Positions 45,183 through 54,184 of a stretch of 64,000 nucleotides of DNA are shown in pieces. The stretch is from Anaerolineaceae bacterium. Lineage in GTDB: Bacteria; Chloroflexota; Anaerolineae; Anaerolineales; Anaerolineaceae. The stretch is from NCBI GenBank assembly GCA_030653365.1, contig JAURZL010000007.1, positions 622,011 through 686,010 of the forward strand, in the 5' to 3' direction. Position 1 is the stretch's first letter; the number at the start of each line of letters is the position of its first letter. Both the position numbers and the translations under genes were made by a program. The notes under the pieces were generated by a model. The model searched no databases. It worked only from the letters and a program-made list of their open reading frames with translations, and had not been told where the DNA came from.

Positions 45183-47093
45183 TTGGAAAAAGGTAATTCA
45201 CTATTTTATCAATTAGAAAAAATTCTTCCATTGGTTGAAAAACCCGGCAGATATGTCGGTGGAGAATATAACTCTATCGTAAAAAATTGGGAATCAATTG
45301 AAACCAGTATTGCCCTGGTTTTTCCTGATATTTATGATATTGGCCTCTCAAATCTTGGATTACAAATTCTTTATGAATCCATTAATCAAAGAGCAGACTG
45401 TCTTGCAGAACGATCATATTCTCCCTGGCAAGACATGGAAAAAATGTTAATTGAACATAATATCCCACTTTACTCACTTGAATCAAAAATTCCACTAAAA
45501 GAGTTTGATATTATTGGAATAACCCTCCCCTATGAAACGCTCTATACAAATACACTTAATATTTTGAGTCTGAGTCAAATACCCGTTCGTACGAATGATC
45601 GTGGCAAAGAGTTCCCGTTGATTGTAGCGGGCGGACATGCAACTTATAACCCAGAACCAATGGCTCCATTTATTGATGCGTTTTTGATCGGTGAAGGTGA
45701 AGAGATATTAATGGATGTAATTAATTGTTTTCAAGCCTGGAAAAAAAGCGATCAATTGAAACAGGATTTACTTGAAAAGTTATCAACCATTAATGGCGTA
45801 TATATCCCGTCTTTTTATGAACCACAATACAATTCTGATGGCACGTTTCAGAAACTTCACTCTTCTCATAAAAAAGCTCCCAAGAAGGTTACAAAACGTA
45901 TCATGGGGAAATTACCTTATGCACCAACCCGTTTCATTGTCCCTTCAATTGGGGTTGTACACAATCGCATCGCAGTCGAAATAATGCGTGGTTGCACGAG
46001 AGGTTGTCGATTCTGTCATGCTGGTATGATTAACCGCCCAATTCGGGAAAGAACGGTCAAAGAAATTATTAATACTATCGAAAAATCACTGGAAAGTACT
46101 GGTTTTGAAGAAGTAGCCCTTTTATCATTATCTTCTAGTGACTATACGAATGTTCTGGAGTTAGTGGAAGAAATTAGTGAAAAATTTGTTGGAAAGAATC
46201 TTACGATTTCATTACCATCCTTAAGAATTGATTCGTTTTCTGTTGAATTGATGGAGAAACTTAAAGGTTCGCGGCAAGGAGGATTTACTCTGGCTCCGGA
46301 AGCAGCATCTGAAAGAATGCGTAATATTATTAATAAACCTATTTCTGAAGAAATGTTACTCTCAACTGCATATGAGATTTTTAAACGAGGTTGGCATACA
46401 TTAAAACTTTATTTTATGATTGGACATCCATCTGAGACAATGGAAGATGTGGCAGAAATTGCTGCCTTGTGCAAAAAAGTACTTGGCGTTGGAATTAAAG
46501 CAATCGGAAAACGGGCAAAAGTTCATGCAGGAGTATCTACTTTTGTGCCCAAACCACATACTCCTTTCCAATGGGTAGCCTGTGACCAGGAAGAAATTAT
46601 CTATCAAAAGCAGAGGTTTCTCCGGGAAGAACTAAAAGGTCCGGGATTAAAGTTTAATTGGACAGATCCAAAAGAGACAATGAAAGAAGCCTGGCTATCC
46701 AGAGGAGATCGTAAAGTCGCGGATGTCATAGAAATTGCATGGAAGAACGGAGCAAAATTCGATGCCTGGCAGGATTTTAAGAACTATGATATCTGGATGA
46801 AGGCTTTCTCTGAAGCAAATCTCGACCCAACTTTTTATATCCATAGAGAACGGAATCTCGATGAGGTATTTCCATGGGATCATATACATCCCGGTGTAAG
46901 AAAATCATATATAAAAACAGAATATTTAAATAGTTTGTCTTTGCAATTACGTGGTGATTGTAGAGACGAATGTTATGCATGTGGAATCACACAAGCTTTT
47001 AATCATTTAAGAAAAGAAGATCCAGGGATAATCTGGAAATGCCCTAACCTTTCGCCAAGCAGGAGTAAGAATGAACTATCGTTATCGAATTAA
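45183..47093 (+). CDS. TIGR03960 family B12-binding-like radical SAM protein
   Basis: About 636 residues. N-terminal B12-binding-like fold (about 20-190, VFPDIYDIGLSNLGLQILYE), then a radical SAM core with RGCTRGCRFCHAGM, i.e. the CxxxCxxC that binds the 4Fe-4S cluster. The C-terminal region includes GDCRDECYACGI. The function is unproven. The partner DUF2344 gene overlaps its 3' end by 23 bp; in other genomes the two are adjacent or fused. The TTG at 45183 with GTAGGAG before it is preferred over the TTG at 45165. Confidence 0.9.
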   Translation: MEKGNSLFYQLEKILPLVEKPGRYVGGEYNSIVKNWESIETSIALVFPDIYDIGLSNLGLQILYESINQRADCLAERSYSPWQDMEKMLIEHNIPLYSLESKIPLKEFDIIGITLPYETLYTNTLNILSLSQIPVRTNDRGKEFPLIVAGGHATYNPEPMAPFIDAFLIGEGEEILMDVINCFQAWKKSDQLKQDLLEKLSTINGVYIPSFYEPQYNSDGTFQKLHSSHKKAPKKVTKRIMGKLPYAPTRFIVPSIGVVHNRIAVEIMRGCTRGCRFCHAGMINRPIRERTVKEIINTIEKSLESTGFEEVALLSLSSSDYTNVLELVEEISEKFVGKNLTISLPSLRIDSFSVELMEKLKGSRQGGFTLAPEAASERMRNIINKPISEEMLLSTAYEIFKRGWHTLKLYFMIGHPSETMEDVAEIAALCKKVLGVGIKAIGKRAKVHAGVSTFVPKPHTPFQWVACDQEEIIYQKQRFLREELKGPGLKFNWTDPKETMKEAWLSRGDRKVADVIEIAWKNGAKFDAWQDFKNYDIWMKAFSEANLDPTFYIHRERNLDEVFPWDHIHPGVRKSYIKTEYLNSLSLQLRGDCRDECYACGITQAFNHLRKEDPGIIWKCPNLSPSRSKNELSLSN

Positions 47094-47706
47094 CTACGCG
47101 AAAGAAGATGGGATGCGCTACACTTCAAACCTTGATGTCCATAAGATGTGGGAACGAACATTCAGAAGGGCAAAGCTTCCCCTAGTATATAGCCAGGGTT
47201 TTCATCCACAACCAAAAATTCAACAGGCAAGTCCATTACCCCTAGGGTTTCTAAGTAAAAATGAACTTGTTGATTTTTTATTGGATCAGGATATTAATAT
47301 AGACAGTTTGAAGGAGAATTTATCATCAACGTTACCTTCTGGTATTGTCATAAATAATATTATTCAGATCGATCTTCAGGAACCTGCCTTACAAACGCAA
47401 ACCGAAGCATCAGAGTATCATATATTCTTCCTGGACCCGATTGATGAAAAATTGCTAATAAAACAAATCTCGGCATTATTGTCAGAAACTTCTATCAAGC
47501 GAATTCGTAGAGGAAAATCTTATGATCTACGTCCTTTGATTTTGGAAATAGATCTTGTCACAGAATCTCCCCTTTTGTTAAAAATGCTCCTGAAATCTAA
47601 AGAAGGTGCAACTGGTCGTCCAGAGGAAGTTCTGAGTGAATTGAATATCCCTGTCGAATCTGCGCGAATCATTAGAAATCAAATTATCCTTATAGATTCA
47701 AATTAG
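47071..47706 (+). CDS. DUF2344 (TIGR03936) family protein, partner of the radical SAM protein
   Basis: 211 residues. Signature RINYAKEDGMRYTSNLDVHKMWERTFRRAKLP..., with YSQGFHPQPKIQQASPLPLG, is that of TIGR03936/DUF2344. It is found almost always beside or fused to the TIGR03960 radical SAM protein, often near RNase G and L21/L27 genes, so an RNA-modification role has been suggested; those genes are absent here. The 23-bp overlap and AGGAGTAAG before ATG point to translational coupling. Confidence 0.9.
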   Translation: MNYRYRINYAKEDGMRYTSNLDVHKMWERTFRRAKLPLVYSQGFHPQPKIQQASPLPLGFLSKNELVDFLLDQDINIDSLKENLSSTLPSGIVINNIIQIDLQEPALQTQTEASEYHIFFLDPIDEKLLIKQISALLSETSIKRIRRGKSYDLRPLILEIDLVTESPLLLKMLLKSKEGATGRPEEVLSELNIPVESARIIRNQIILIDSN

Positions 47707-47720
47707 ATCCTGCTAATCAA

Positions 47721-48386
47721 ATGAAGGAAATAGAATTGTATTTAATCAGGCAATGTAAAAATAACCTATGCAATTTCCGATATCCTGCGCCCGCTAATTC
47801 AGGTATTGGGGTTAATTGTCCTAAATGTAAATATGATACGGAAATTATTCATCACATCAATCTTACCCATACAGAAATTTCTAAAAACAATGTTCAAAAA
47901 CCTGGAATAAATCTTGAGATTGCTCTGGATAATATTCGCTCAACTTTTAATGTCGGAGCCATTTTTCGATCTGCAGATGGTGTTGGGATAAAAAAATTAC
48001 ACCTATGTGGTATCACCCCATCACCCACGAATATTAAGGTTCTCAAAACTTCCCTTGGTTCGGAAAAAACAATGAATTACGAATCACACCACAATGCGCT
48101 GACATTGGTTAAGAATATGAAACAAAAAGGGTATAGAATTTGGGCATTAGAGATAACAGCATATTCACATTCAATATTTGATTATGAGATTACCAACAAC
48201 TCAGAACCTACTTTACTCGTAATTGGAAATGAAATAACAGGAATTGATCCGGATGTTTTGAATGAATGTGAACTCCATTTACACATTCCAATGGTCGGAA
48301 TCAAAAATTCATTGAATGTCGCCATCGCCTTTGGAATAGCGGTTTATTCTTTGGTTGGAAGAAATTTTTCAATAATACAGGTGTAA
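47721..48386 (+). CDS. SpoU/TrmH-family RNA 2'-O-methyltransferase with N-terminal zinc ribbon
   Basis: 221 residues. The first 40 hold a four-Cys ribbon (CKNNLC and CPKC). The rest is a SPOUT fold: LDNIRSTFNVGAIFRSADGVG (motif 1), LLVIGNEITGIDPDVL (motif 2) and IPMVGIKNSLNVAIAFGIAVY (motif 3) are complete. It should methylate a ribose 2'-OH in tRNA or rRNA; which one cannot be read. The zinc ribbon is not part of usual TrmH proteins. Between DUF2344 and fmdB genes with short gaps. Confidence 0.9.
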   Translation: MKEIELYLIRQCKNNLCNFRYPAPANSGIGVNCPKCKYDTEIIHHINLTHTEISKNNVQKPGINLEIALDNIRSTFNVGAIFRSADGVGIKKLHLCGITPSPTNIKVLKTSLGSEKTMNYESHHNALTLVKNMKQKGYRIWALEITAYSHSIFDYEITNNSEPTLLVIGNEITGIDPDVLNECELHLHIPMVGIKNSLNVAIAFGIAVYSLVGRNFSIIQV

Positions 48387-48388
48387 AT

Positions 48389-48610
48389 ATGCCAATTTAT
48401 GAATATGTTTGTAAGGTTTGTAATTATAAATTTGATGCGCTAAGAAAGATTTCACAAGCTGATATTTTGATACAATGTGAACGATGTCAATCAAACGAAA
48501 CAAGTAGACAAATTTCCCTGTTCAATGCATCCAGTCAAGGCAAATCTTTGACGAATAATCAAAGTTGTTCATCTTGTTCTGGGGGTTCTTGTTCTACATG
48601 CAATCAGTAG
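48389..48610 (+). CDS. FmdB-type zinc ribbon protein
   Basis: 73 residues. N-terminus MPIYEYVCKVCNYKFDALRKIS with a second Cys pair CERC is the FmdB regulatory-type zinc ribbon. The C-terminal 25 residues are rich in Ser, Gly and Cys (CSSCSGGSCSTC), a feature seen in many FmdB proteins, possibly metal binding. The family was named after an amide/formamide regulator, but most members have no known role. Two bases after the SpoU stop. Confidence 0.9.
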   Translation: MPIYEYVCKVCNYKFDALRKISQADILIQCERCQSNETSRQISLFNASSQGKSLTNNQSCSSCSGGSCSTCNQ

Positions 48611-48619
48611 AGGCGACCT

Positions 48620-49447
48620 ATGAAATTTGATTTTAATAATAAGAATATTATAGTGACTGGTGGTTCAAGTGGAATTGGCCTGGCATTGGTTCAGAAATTG
48701 ATTCAATCAGGTGCTAATGTCTGGATAATCGCAAGAAATGAAGAGAAAATCTTAGAGGTTATGAATCAATTGGGTGATAAAAAAAACCAATTGAATTATT
48801 TTTTGGCTAATGTTCAGGATTTTTCAGAGATTAAACGAATTTCAGAAAAATTAAATTACGAGAATATCAAAATAGATGGACTCATTAATTCCGCAGGAGT
48901 TGCCCATCCAGCTGAATTTAACTCTATGGAAATTGAACAATTTCATTGGTTAATGGATATTAACTATTTTGGAACGGTTCATTGTATTAAGGCATTTCTC
49001 CCTCTTATGAATTCTGGTTCATTCATTGTAAATATTTCTTCAATGGCAGGTGTGATTGGAGTCTACGGCTATTCAGCATATGGAGCCAGTAAATTTGCTG
49101 TTCGTGGTTTTAGCGATTGTTTACGAAGTGAATTAAAACCCAAAAATATACAGGTCTCAATTATTTTTCCACCCGATACGGATACACCACAGTTAGAATA
49201 TGAAAGTGAGTTCAAACCAGAAATAACAAAAAAAATAGCTGGTTCAGCAAAAGTGATGAGTGCTCAAAAAGTAGCTCTTGAAATCCTTGATGGGATAAAG
49301 AAAAAGCAATACATCATCATCCCAGGCTTCGAAAGTAAACTGATTTATCACTTAAGCAATTTTCTTGGTCCACTCGTTTATCCGATTATGGATTTTATGG
49401 TTTTTCATGCAATGAAGGAGATAAACCATAAAAAACAACCTGATTGA
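48620..49447 (+). CDS. SDR oxidoreductase, 3-ketodihydrosphingosine reductase-like
   Basis: 275 residues. Canonical SDR: TGGSSGIGLA cofactor loop, NSAG, catalytic Ser in NISSMAG and YGASK (YxxxK). The stretch IIFPPDTDTPQLEYESEFKPEITKKIAG, with the C-terminal hydrophobic helix (LGPLVYPIMDFMVFHAM), is typical of the KDSR/FVT1 group that reduces 3-ketosphinganine, but the substrate in this organism is unknown. GAGGCGA precedes ATG. Its last 53 bp overlap the convergent ctaA gene. Confidence 0.88.
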   Translation: MKFDFNNKNIIVTGGSSGIGLALVQKLIQSGANVWIIARNEEKILEVMNQLGDKKNQLNYFLANVQDFSEIKRISEKLNYENIKIDGLINSAGVAHPAEFNSMEIEQFHWLMDINYFGTVHCIKAFLPLMNSGSFIVNISSMAGVIGVYGYSAYGASKFAVRGFSDCLRSELKPKNIQVSIIFPPDTDTPQLEYESEFKPEITKKIAGSAKVMSAQKVALEILDGIKKKQYIIIPGFESKLIYHLSNFLGPLVYPIMDFMVFHAMKEINHKKQPD

Positions 49448-50318
49448 TCCATAGAATAAAAATAATCCAAATAATATCTGCTAGCAATAGATGAATAATT
49501 TGCATCCAAATAGGGGCTAATAAGATAACATTTAAGACCCCAAAGAATAATTGGAAAATGAACAAGCCTGCGATGTACTTAAAATATGTATTGAGTCTTT
49601 TATTCTTTGATGTTGACAATAGATTTGTGTGAATGATATATAAACTTAATCCGATCGACAACGCGATTAATGGATGGTAGACACGTAATTGCAATAAAAA
49701 GTTACTTCCCCCCATATCCTGTTTTAATCCTTCGACAAGGGATTCTGCTGGAAATAATGTGTCACCAAGCGCAGTTATTGCACCGCTTGCACCCAGTGCT
49801 AAGAATAAAATTACTACGATAAAAACAATCTGTTTTCCATTTTTGGAAAGCATTATTTTCTCAGGTTCTCCGAAACGTAACCATTCATATAGCAATGCAT
49901 TACTCGCCAATAATAAAAATGTATTTACCAGATGTAATGCAATTACGATCGCTCGGGTCATGGAAGAATTCTCACCAACAAGTTCGAACAGAACAAGTCC
50001 TGCTCCAATTAAAGCTTCAACGATAATAAATATCAAAACAAATAAAGCAGCTGTCCTGATTTTGGATTTTTTTCTATGTGTTTTATAAACCCAAATAAAA
50101 AGAATAATAACCAAAATAATCGTCAATCCACTCGTTAACCGATGTGAAAATTCAATAATGGTTTCAAGTTGAGGAGAAGTAGGAATAATTTCGCCCTGGC
50201 AGGATGGCCAATGTGCTCCACAACCAGCACCAGATCCCGTAGCCCTTACCAAAGCACCGACTAAAATCACAAATATGTTATAAGCTAAAACAAATAAACT
50301 AAATTTTTTTAAAGTCAT
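49395..50318 (-). CDS. ctaA: Heme A synthase CtaA/Cox15
   Basis: Oxidises heme O to heme A for aa3-type oxidases in the cytoplasmic membrane. 307 residues, eight TM helices. All four heme-ligand His are present: His59 (IIEFSHRLTSG, with Glu56), His129, His215 and His276. The outer-loop Cys33/Cys40 pair (GCGAHWPSC) is also kept, so it looks functional. No ctaB, ctaC-E or oxidase gene is in the window. The 3' end overlaps the convergent SDR gene by 53 bp. Confidence 0.94.
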   Translation of the reverse strand: MTLKKFSLFVLAYNIFVILVGALVRATGSGAGCGAHWPSCQGEIIPTSPQLETIIEFSHRLTSGLTIILVIILFIWVYKTHRKKSKIRTAALFVLIFIIVEALIGAGLVLFELVGENSSMTRAIVIALHLVNTFLLLASNALLYEWLRFGEPEKIMLSKNGKQIVFIVVILFLALGASGAITALGDTLFPAESLVEGLKQDMGGSNFLLQLRVYHPLIALSIGLSLYIIHTNLLSTSKNKRLNTYFKYIAGLFIFQLFFGVLNVILLAPIWMQIIHLLLADIIWIIFILWINQVVFYGLSPSLHEKP

Positions 50319-50417
50319 TCAAAACCTTTCTGCAGGAATTTTTTATTAGAAATTTGTGACAATGACATTTTATGTACAATATTATTCCGAATATCCATTT
50401 TAACTGATCTTAGCTTA

Positions 50418-50426
50418 TGTTATACT
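50418..50426 (+). promoter_or_regulatory. Extended -10 promoter of argF
   Basis: TG-T-TATACT at 50418-50426, 45 bp before the ATG of argF. The -35 (about 50399, TTTAAC) is weak, as is common with extended -10 elements. A good AAGGAGA Shine-Dalgarno lies before the ATG at 50471. Confidence 0.6.
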
Positions 50427-50470
50427 TTTTGATCATCATTTGAATTATTTTTTATTGTAAAGGAGACCAA

Positions 50471-51397
50471 ATGAAGAAAGATTTTATCGCTATTACTGAT
50501 TATTCCTCGTCTGAATTGCAGGGTATGTTGGAATTGGCCATTGAATTAAAAAAAGAATGGAATGCAGGGCAAAATCAGCTAATTCTGAAGAACAAAGTTA
50601 TGAGTATGATTTTCCAAAAACCAAGTTTACGTACACGTGTTAGTTTTGATATGGCTATGCGCCATCTTGGTGGAGACGCTCTTTATTTATCACCAAGTGA
50701 AATCGGGCTTGGAAAACGTGAGTCAATTGCTGATGTAGCCAGAGTCATTTCTGGATATGTGGATATCATTATGGCTCGTGTATTTGACCACGAACACGTT
50801 TTAGAATTGGCAAAATGGGCTGATATTCCCGTTATTAATGGCTTGAGCGATTATAACCATCCATGCCAGGCAATGGCAGACGCATTGACTATTCTTGAAG
50901 ATTTCGGAAGTATGAAAGGGTTGAACGTAACCTTTATCGGAGATGGGAATAACGTTGCAGTTTCTTTACTACATATATGTTCAAAACTCGGAGCCAATTT
51001 CACTCAAAGCGGTCCGGAAGGATACGATATGCTGCCATCTGCTGTAGAATTGGGAAAGCAAATTGCTGCGGAAACAGGATCGAAAATAAATTTCACGAGA
51101 GATCCACATGCAGCAGTCAAAAATGCCCATGTTATCTACACAGACACCTGGACATCGATGGGTCAAGAGGAAGAATCAAAGAAGAGAGAAGCTGTTTTCC
51201 CACCCTACCAGGTTAATGAAGGCCTTGTTAAAGAAGCTGATAAAGACGCGATTGTTCTTCACTGTCTCCCCGCACATCGTGGGCAAGAAATAACTGATGA
51301 AGTAGCTGATGGATCTCACTCAAGACTATTCCCCCAGGCTCACAATAGACTTCACGCTCAAAAAGCAATAATCGTAAATTTATTAAAAGGTATATAG
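50471..51397 (+). CDS. argF: Ornithine carbamoyltransferase
   Basis: Joins carbamoyl phosphate and ornithine to citrulline, or reverse in arginine breakdown. Carbamoyl-phosphate motif SLRTRVS, HPCQAMAD and HCLPAHRG (the ornithine-type Cys loop) are all present; 308 residues is normal. The next gene, an ornithine aminotransferase, starts one base after its stop, so the operon links citrulline, ornithine and glutamate semialdehyde. ArcA, arcC, argG and argH are not in the window, so the direction cannot be decided. Confidence 0.95.
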   Translation: MKKDFIAITDYSSSELQGMLELAIELKKEWNAGQNQLILKNKVMSMIFQKPSLRTRVSFDMAMRHLGGDALYLSPSEIGLGKRESIADVARVISGYVDIIMARVFDHEHVLELAKWADIPVINGLSDYNHPCQAMADALTILEDFGSMKGLNVTFIGDGNNVAVSLLHICSKLGANFTQSGPEGYDMLPSAVELGKQIAAETGSKINFTRDPHAAVKNAHVIYTDTWTSMGQEEESKKREAVFPPYQVNEGLVKEADKDAIVLHCLPAHRGQEITDEVADGSHSRLFPQAHNRLHAQKAIIVNLLKGI

Positions 51398-51398
51398 A

Positions 51399-52601
51399 AT
51401 GAAATCAAAAGATTATATTGAATTAGAAGAAAAATACGGCGCGCACAATTACCATCCGTTAGATGTTGTAATCGAACGCGGCGAAGGTGTTTGGGTTTAT
51501 GATGTCGATGGAAATAAGTATTTGGATTGTCTGAGTGCTTATTCTGCATTAAACCAGGGTCATGTGCATCCAAAAATATACGAAGCTTTGGTTGAACAGG
51601 CTAAAAAAGTTACTTTAACATCACGCGCCTTTCGTAATCAACAACTCCCACTTTTTTATCAAGAATTATCCGAAATGACAGGTTACGAAATGTCTTTACC
51701 GATGAATAGTGGTGCAGAAGCAGTGGAAACCGCGATCAAATTGGCAAGAAAATGGGGTTATAAAGTTAAGAATATCCCCTATTTTGAAAGTGAATTAATT
51801 GTGGCAGGTGGAAATTTCCATGGTAGAACAATCACGATCATTTCATTTTCAACTGAAGAATATTACAAAAAAGAATTCGGACCATTCACTCCCGGATTTA
51901 AGACTGTAAATTATGGAGATATCAAATCATTAGAAGCAGCAATCACATCGAAAACAGCAGCCATAATGCTTGAGCCAATTCAGGGTGAAGGTGGTGTAAT
52001 TATTCCACCTTCTGGTTACCTGCAAAACGTACAAAGAATTTGTAAGGAAAACAACATCCTTTTCATTGCTGATGAAATCCAAACTGGTCTTGGCAGAACG
52101 GGAAAGCTTTTTGCTTGTGACCATGAAAACGTGAGACCAGATATGATTATCATTGGTAAAGCCTTATCGGGTGGGTTTTACCCTGTCTCTGCTGTCCTTG
52201 CAGATACTGAAATCATGGGATTATTCCAACCAGGCGAACATGGATCTACTTTCGGTGGCAATCCCCTGGGTGCTGCTGTCGCGAGGGCTGCACTAAAAGT
52301 TATCCAGGATGAGAAATTAATAGAAAGATCATTGGATCTAGGTAATTATTTTATAAATGAATTGAGAAAAATAAATAGCACACATATAAAGGAAATTAGA
52401 GGAAAAGGTTTATTAATTGGTGTGGAATTGAAATCAGAAGCCGGTGGGGCTCGAAGATTTTGCGAAGTTCTTAAAGAGAAAGGTATTCTGGCAAAAGAAA
52501 CACATGATAATGTAATTCGGTTTGCCCCACCACTAATTATTGATAAAGAAACAATAAATTGGGCTATTCCAATTATTCGTGAAACATTAATGATGAAGTA
52601 A
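51399..52601 (+). CDS. rocD: Ornithine aminotransferase
   Basis: PLP-dependent class III aminotransferase, ornithine to glutamate 5-semialdehyde. NSGAEAVETAIKLARKWGY, LEPIQGEGGVIIPP, FIADEIQTGLGRTGKLFACDHE and the PLP Lys in GKALSGGFYPVSA match OAT well; ArgD (acetylornithine) is the main alternative, but MKSKDYIELEEKYGAHNYHPL is typical of RocD. 400 residues. Co-transcribed with argF and ended by a strong hairpin. Confidence 0.93.
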   Translation: MKSKDYIELEEKYGAHNYHPLDVVIERGEGVWVYDVDGNKYLDCLSAYSALNQGHVHPKIYEALVEQAKKVTLTSRAFRNQQLPLFYQELSEMTGYEMSLPMNSGAEAVETAIKLARKWGYKVKNIPYFESELIVAGGNFHGRTITIISFSTEEYYKKEFGPFTPGFKTVNYGDIKSLEAAITSKTAAIMLEPIQGEGGVIIPPSGYLQNVQRICKENNILFIADEIQTGLGRTGKLFACDHENVRPDMIIIGKALSGGFYPVSAVLADTEIMGLFQPGEHGSTFGGNPLGAAVARAALKVIQDEKLIERSLDLGNYFINELRKINSTHIKEIRGKGLLIGVELKSEAGGARRFCEVLKEKGILAKETHDNVIRFAPPLIIDKETINWAIPIIRETLMMK

Positions 52602-52624
52602 ACTTCAAAAAAAATTTTTATTCG

Positions 52625-52655
52625 AAAGCCGCCAAATTACCAGGCGGCTTTTTCT
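52625..52655 (+). terminator. Rho-independent terminator of argF-rocD
   Basis: AAAGCCGCC (52625-52633) and GGCGGCTTT (52643-52651) form a perfect 9-bp GC-rich stem with a nine-base loop, followed by T run. It lies 23 bp after the rocD stop codon. Confidence 0.95.
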
Positions 52656-52660
52656 TGTGA

Positions 52661-52689
52661 TTAAGAGAAAAAATCAATTGCTATATAAT
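52661..52689 (+). promoter_or_regulatory. pyk promoter
   Basis: TTAAGA (52661-52666) and a perfect TATAAT (52684-52689) are 17 bp apart, right after the rocD terminator. The start near 52696 gives a leader of about 27 bases to the ATG at 52723 and supports that shorter start. Confidence 0.7.
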
Positions 52690-52722
52690 CAATCTATAGA
52701 TATGAAAAAAATAGGTGAAATT

Positions 52723-54183
52723 ATGGATAGAAGAGCAAAAATAATTGCAACATTAGGTCCTAGTAGTGATGATGAATTCACATTAAGAAAATTAATTGAA
52801 GAAGGCCTTGACATTGTCCGTTTGAACTTTTCTCATGGAACACATGATGATCACTTAAAAAATATAGAATTGATCAGAAAATTATCTGATGAATTACATA
52901 AACCAATAACCATTCTTCAAGATTTACAGGGACCAAAACTGCGCGTTGGAAAACTTCCACCGGAAGGAATTCTTCTAATTCACGGCCAAAAAATAGCTTT
53001 GACCCCCATTGATCAAGGCGAATATCAAGATCCAGATCACTTAGTTACAGATACTATTACTCTGCCATTAGACGTTCCAAATCTGGCTCGAAGTGTGAAA
53101 CCCAAGAATAGGATTTTATTGGATGATGGAAACCTTGAACTCGAAGTAATCGAAGTTGTTAAAGACACCGTTTTCGCGACTGTTATTCTTGGCGGAATAC
53201 TAACCTCCAATAAAGGTGTTAATTTACCGGGAACTGACCTGAAAATTCCCGGCTTTACGGAAAAAGACAAAGAAGATTTAGCCTTTGGATTAGCGAATGG
53301 CATCGATGCAGTTGCAATTTCATTTGTTTCCTGTCCAGAAGATGTAATCCTTGTCAAAAATACGATTAAAGAAATGGCTCCAAATCGTATTCCACCTCCA
53401 GTGATTGCAAAATTAGAAAGACCCCAGGCAATCGACAGGTTGGAAGATATCATTTCGGTAGCCGATGGTGTCATGGTTGCCAGAGGTGATTTGGCTGTGG
53501 AGACATCTCCTGCCTGTGTACCAATCTTTCAAAAGAAAATTATTGATTCCGCCTATAAAAAGGCAAAATTTGTTATCACTGCAACCCAGATGTTAGACTC
53601 GATGATTAACAGTCCGCGTCCGACAAGGGCTGAAGCCTCCGATGTAGCCAATGCAATTCTGGATGGTAGTGATGCAGTAATGCTGTCTGGAGAGACAGCG
53701 ATAGGCAAATATCCATTAGAAGTAATTTCTATGATGGTTTCCATCATTAAAGAAGCGGAAGCGAATTATCATCTTTGGGGTTATCTAAAAAAACATTCAT
53801 TGGATCAAACGCAGGATGATGCTGTAGCATTAACCCGTGCAGCAGGTGAATTGGCTTTTGATCGCGATGTTGCCTATATCGCAGTACTTACCCAATCCGG
53901 CAGAACAGCGTTATTAATGTCCAAAGTTCGTCCAAAAGTCCCGATATTAGCATTTACACCAGAGATAGAAACTTTTCGAATGTTGTCTCTATTCTGGGGA
54001 GTCAAACCTTATCAGGTTCCTTATGCAACAACCATTGAAGATATGGTTTCATTTGTAGAAGAAGCAATAATTGCTACAAATCCAATTAAGAATGGTCAAC
54101 AAATCATTTTTGTTTCCGGCCTTCCTATCGGTGATATGCGGCCACCAAATTTCTTATTATTACGCACGATAGGAAAGAAATGA
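52723..54183 (+). CDS. pyk: Pyruvate kinase
   Basis: Phosphoenolpyruvate and ADP to pyruvate and ATP. From ATG 52723 (MDRRAKIIATLGPSS) the protein has 486 residues, the normal size; the longer frame would start before the promoter. GGTGA lies just upstream. Motifs: RLNFSHGTHDDH, LQDLQGPKLRVG, catalytic Lys in VIAKLERPQAI, VMVARGDLAVE and ATQMLDSMINSPRPTRAEASDVANA. With PPi-type PFK it completes the window's glycolytic genes. Followed one base later by the sulfurtransferase. Confidence 0.96.
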   Translation: MDRRAKIIATLGPSSDDEFTLRKLIEEGLDIVRLNFSHGTHDDHLKNIELIRKLSDELHKPITILQDLQGPKLRVGKLPPEGILLIHGQKIALTPIDQGEYQDPDHLVTDTITLPLDVPNLARSVKPKNRILLDDGNLELEVIEVVKDTVFATVILGGILTSNKGVNLPGTDLKIPGFTEKDKEDLAFGLANGIDAVAISFVSCPEDVILVKNTIKEMAPNRIPPPVIAKLERPQAIDRLEDIISVADGVMVARGDLAVETSPACVPIFQKKIIDSAYKKAKFVITATQMLDSMINSPRPTRAEASDVANAILDGSDAVMLSGETAIGKYPLEVISMMVSIIKEAEANYHLWGYLKKHSLDQTQDDAVALTRAAGELAFDRDVAYIAVLTQSGRTALLMSKVRPKVPILAFTPEIETFRMLSLFWGVKPYQVPYATTIEDMVSFVEEAIIATNPIKNGQQIIFVSGLPIGDMRPPNFLLLRTIGKK

Positions 54184-54184
54184 A

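Noticed and set aside
53037-53474. 145-codon reverse open frame inside pyk
   Set aside because: Lies antisense within a complete, well-conserved pyruvate kinase gene; no ribosome binding site and no recognisable domain. The frame is open only as a by-product of codon use.
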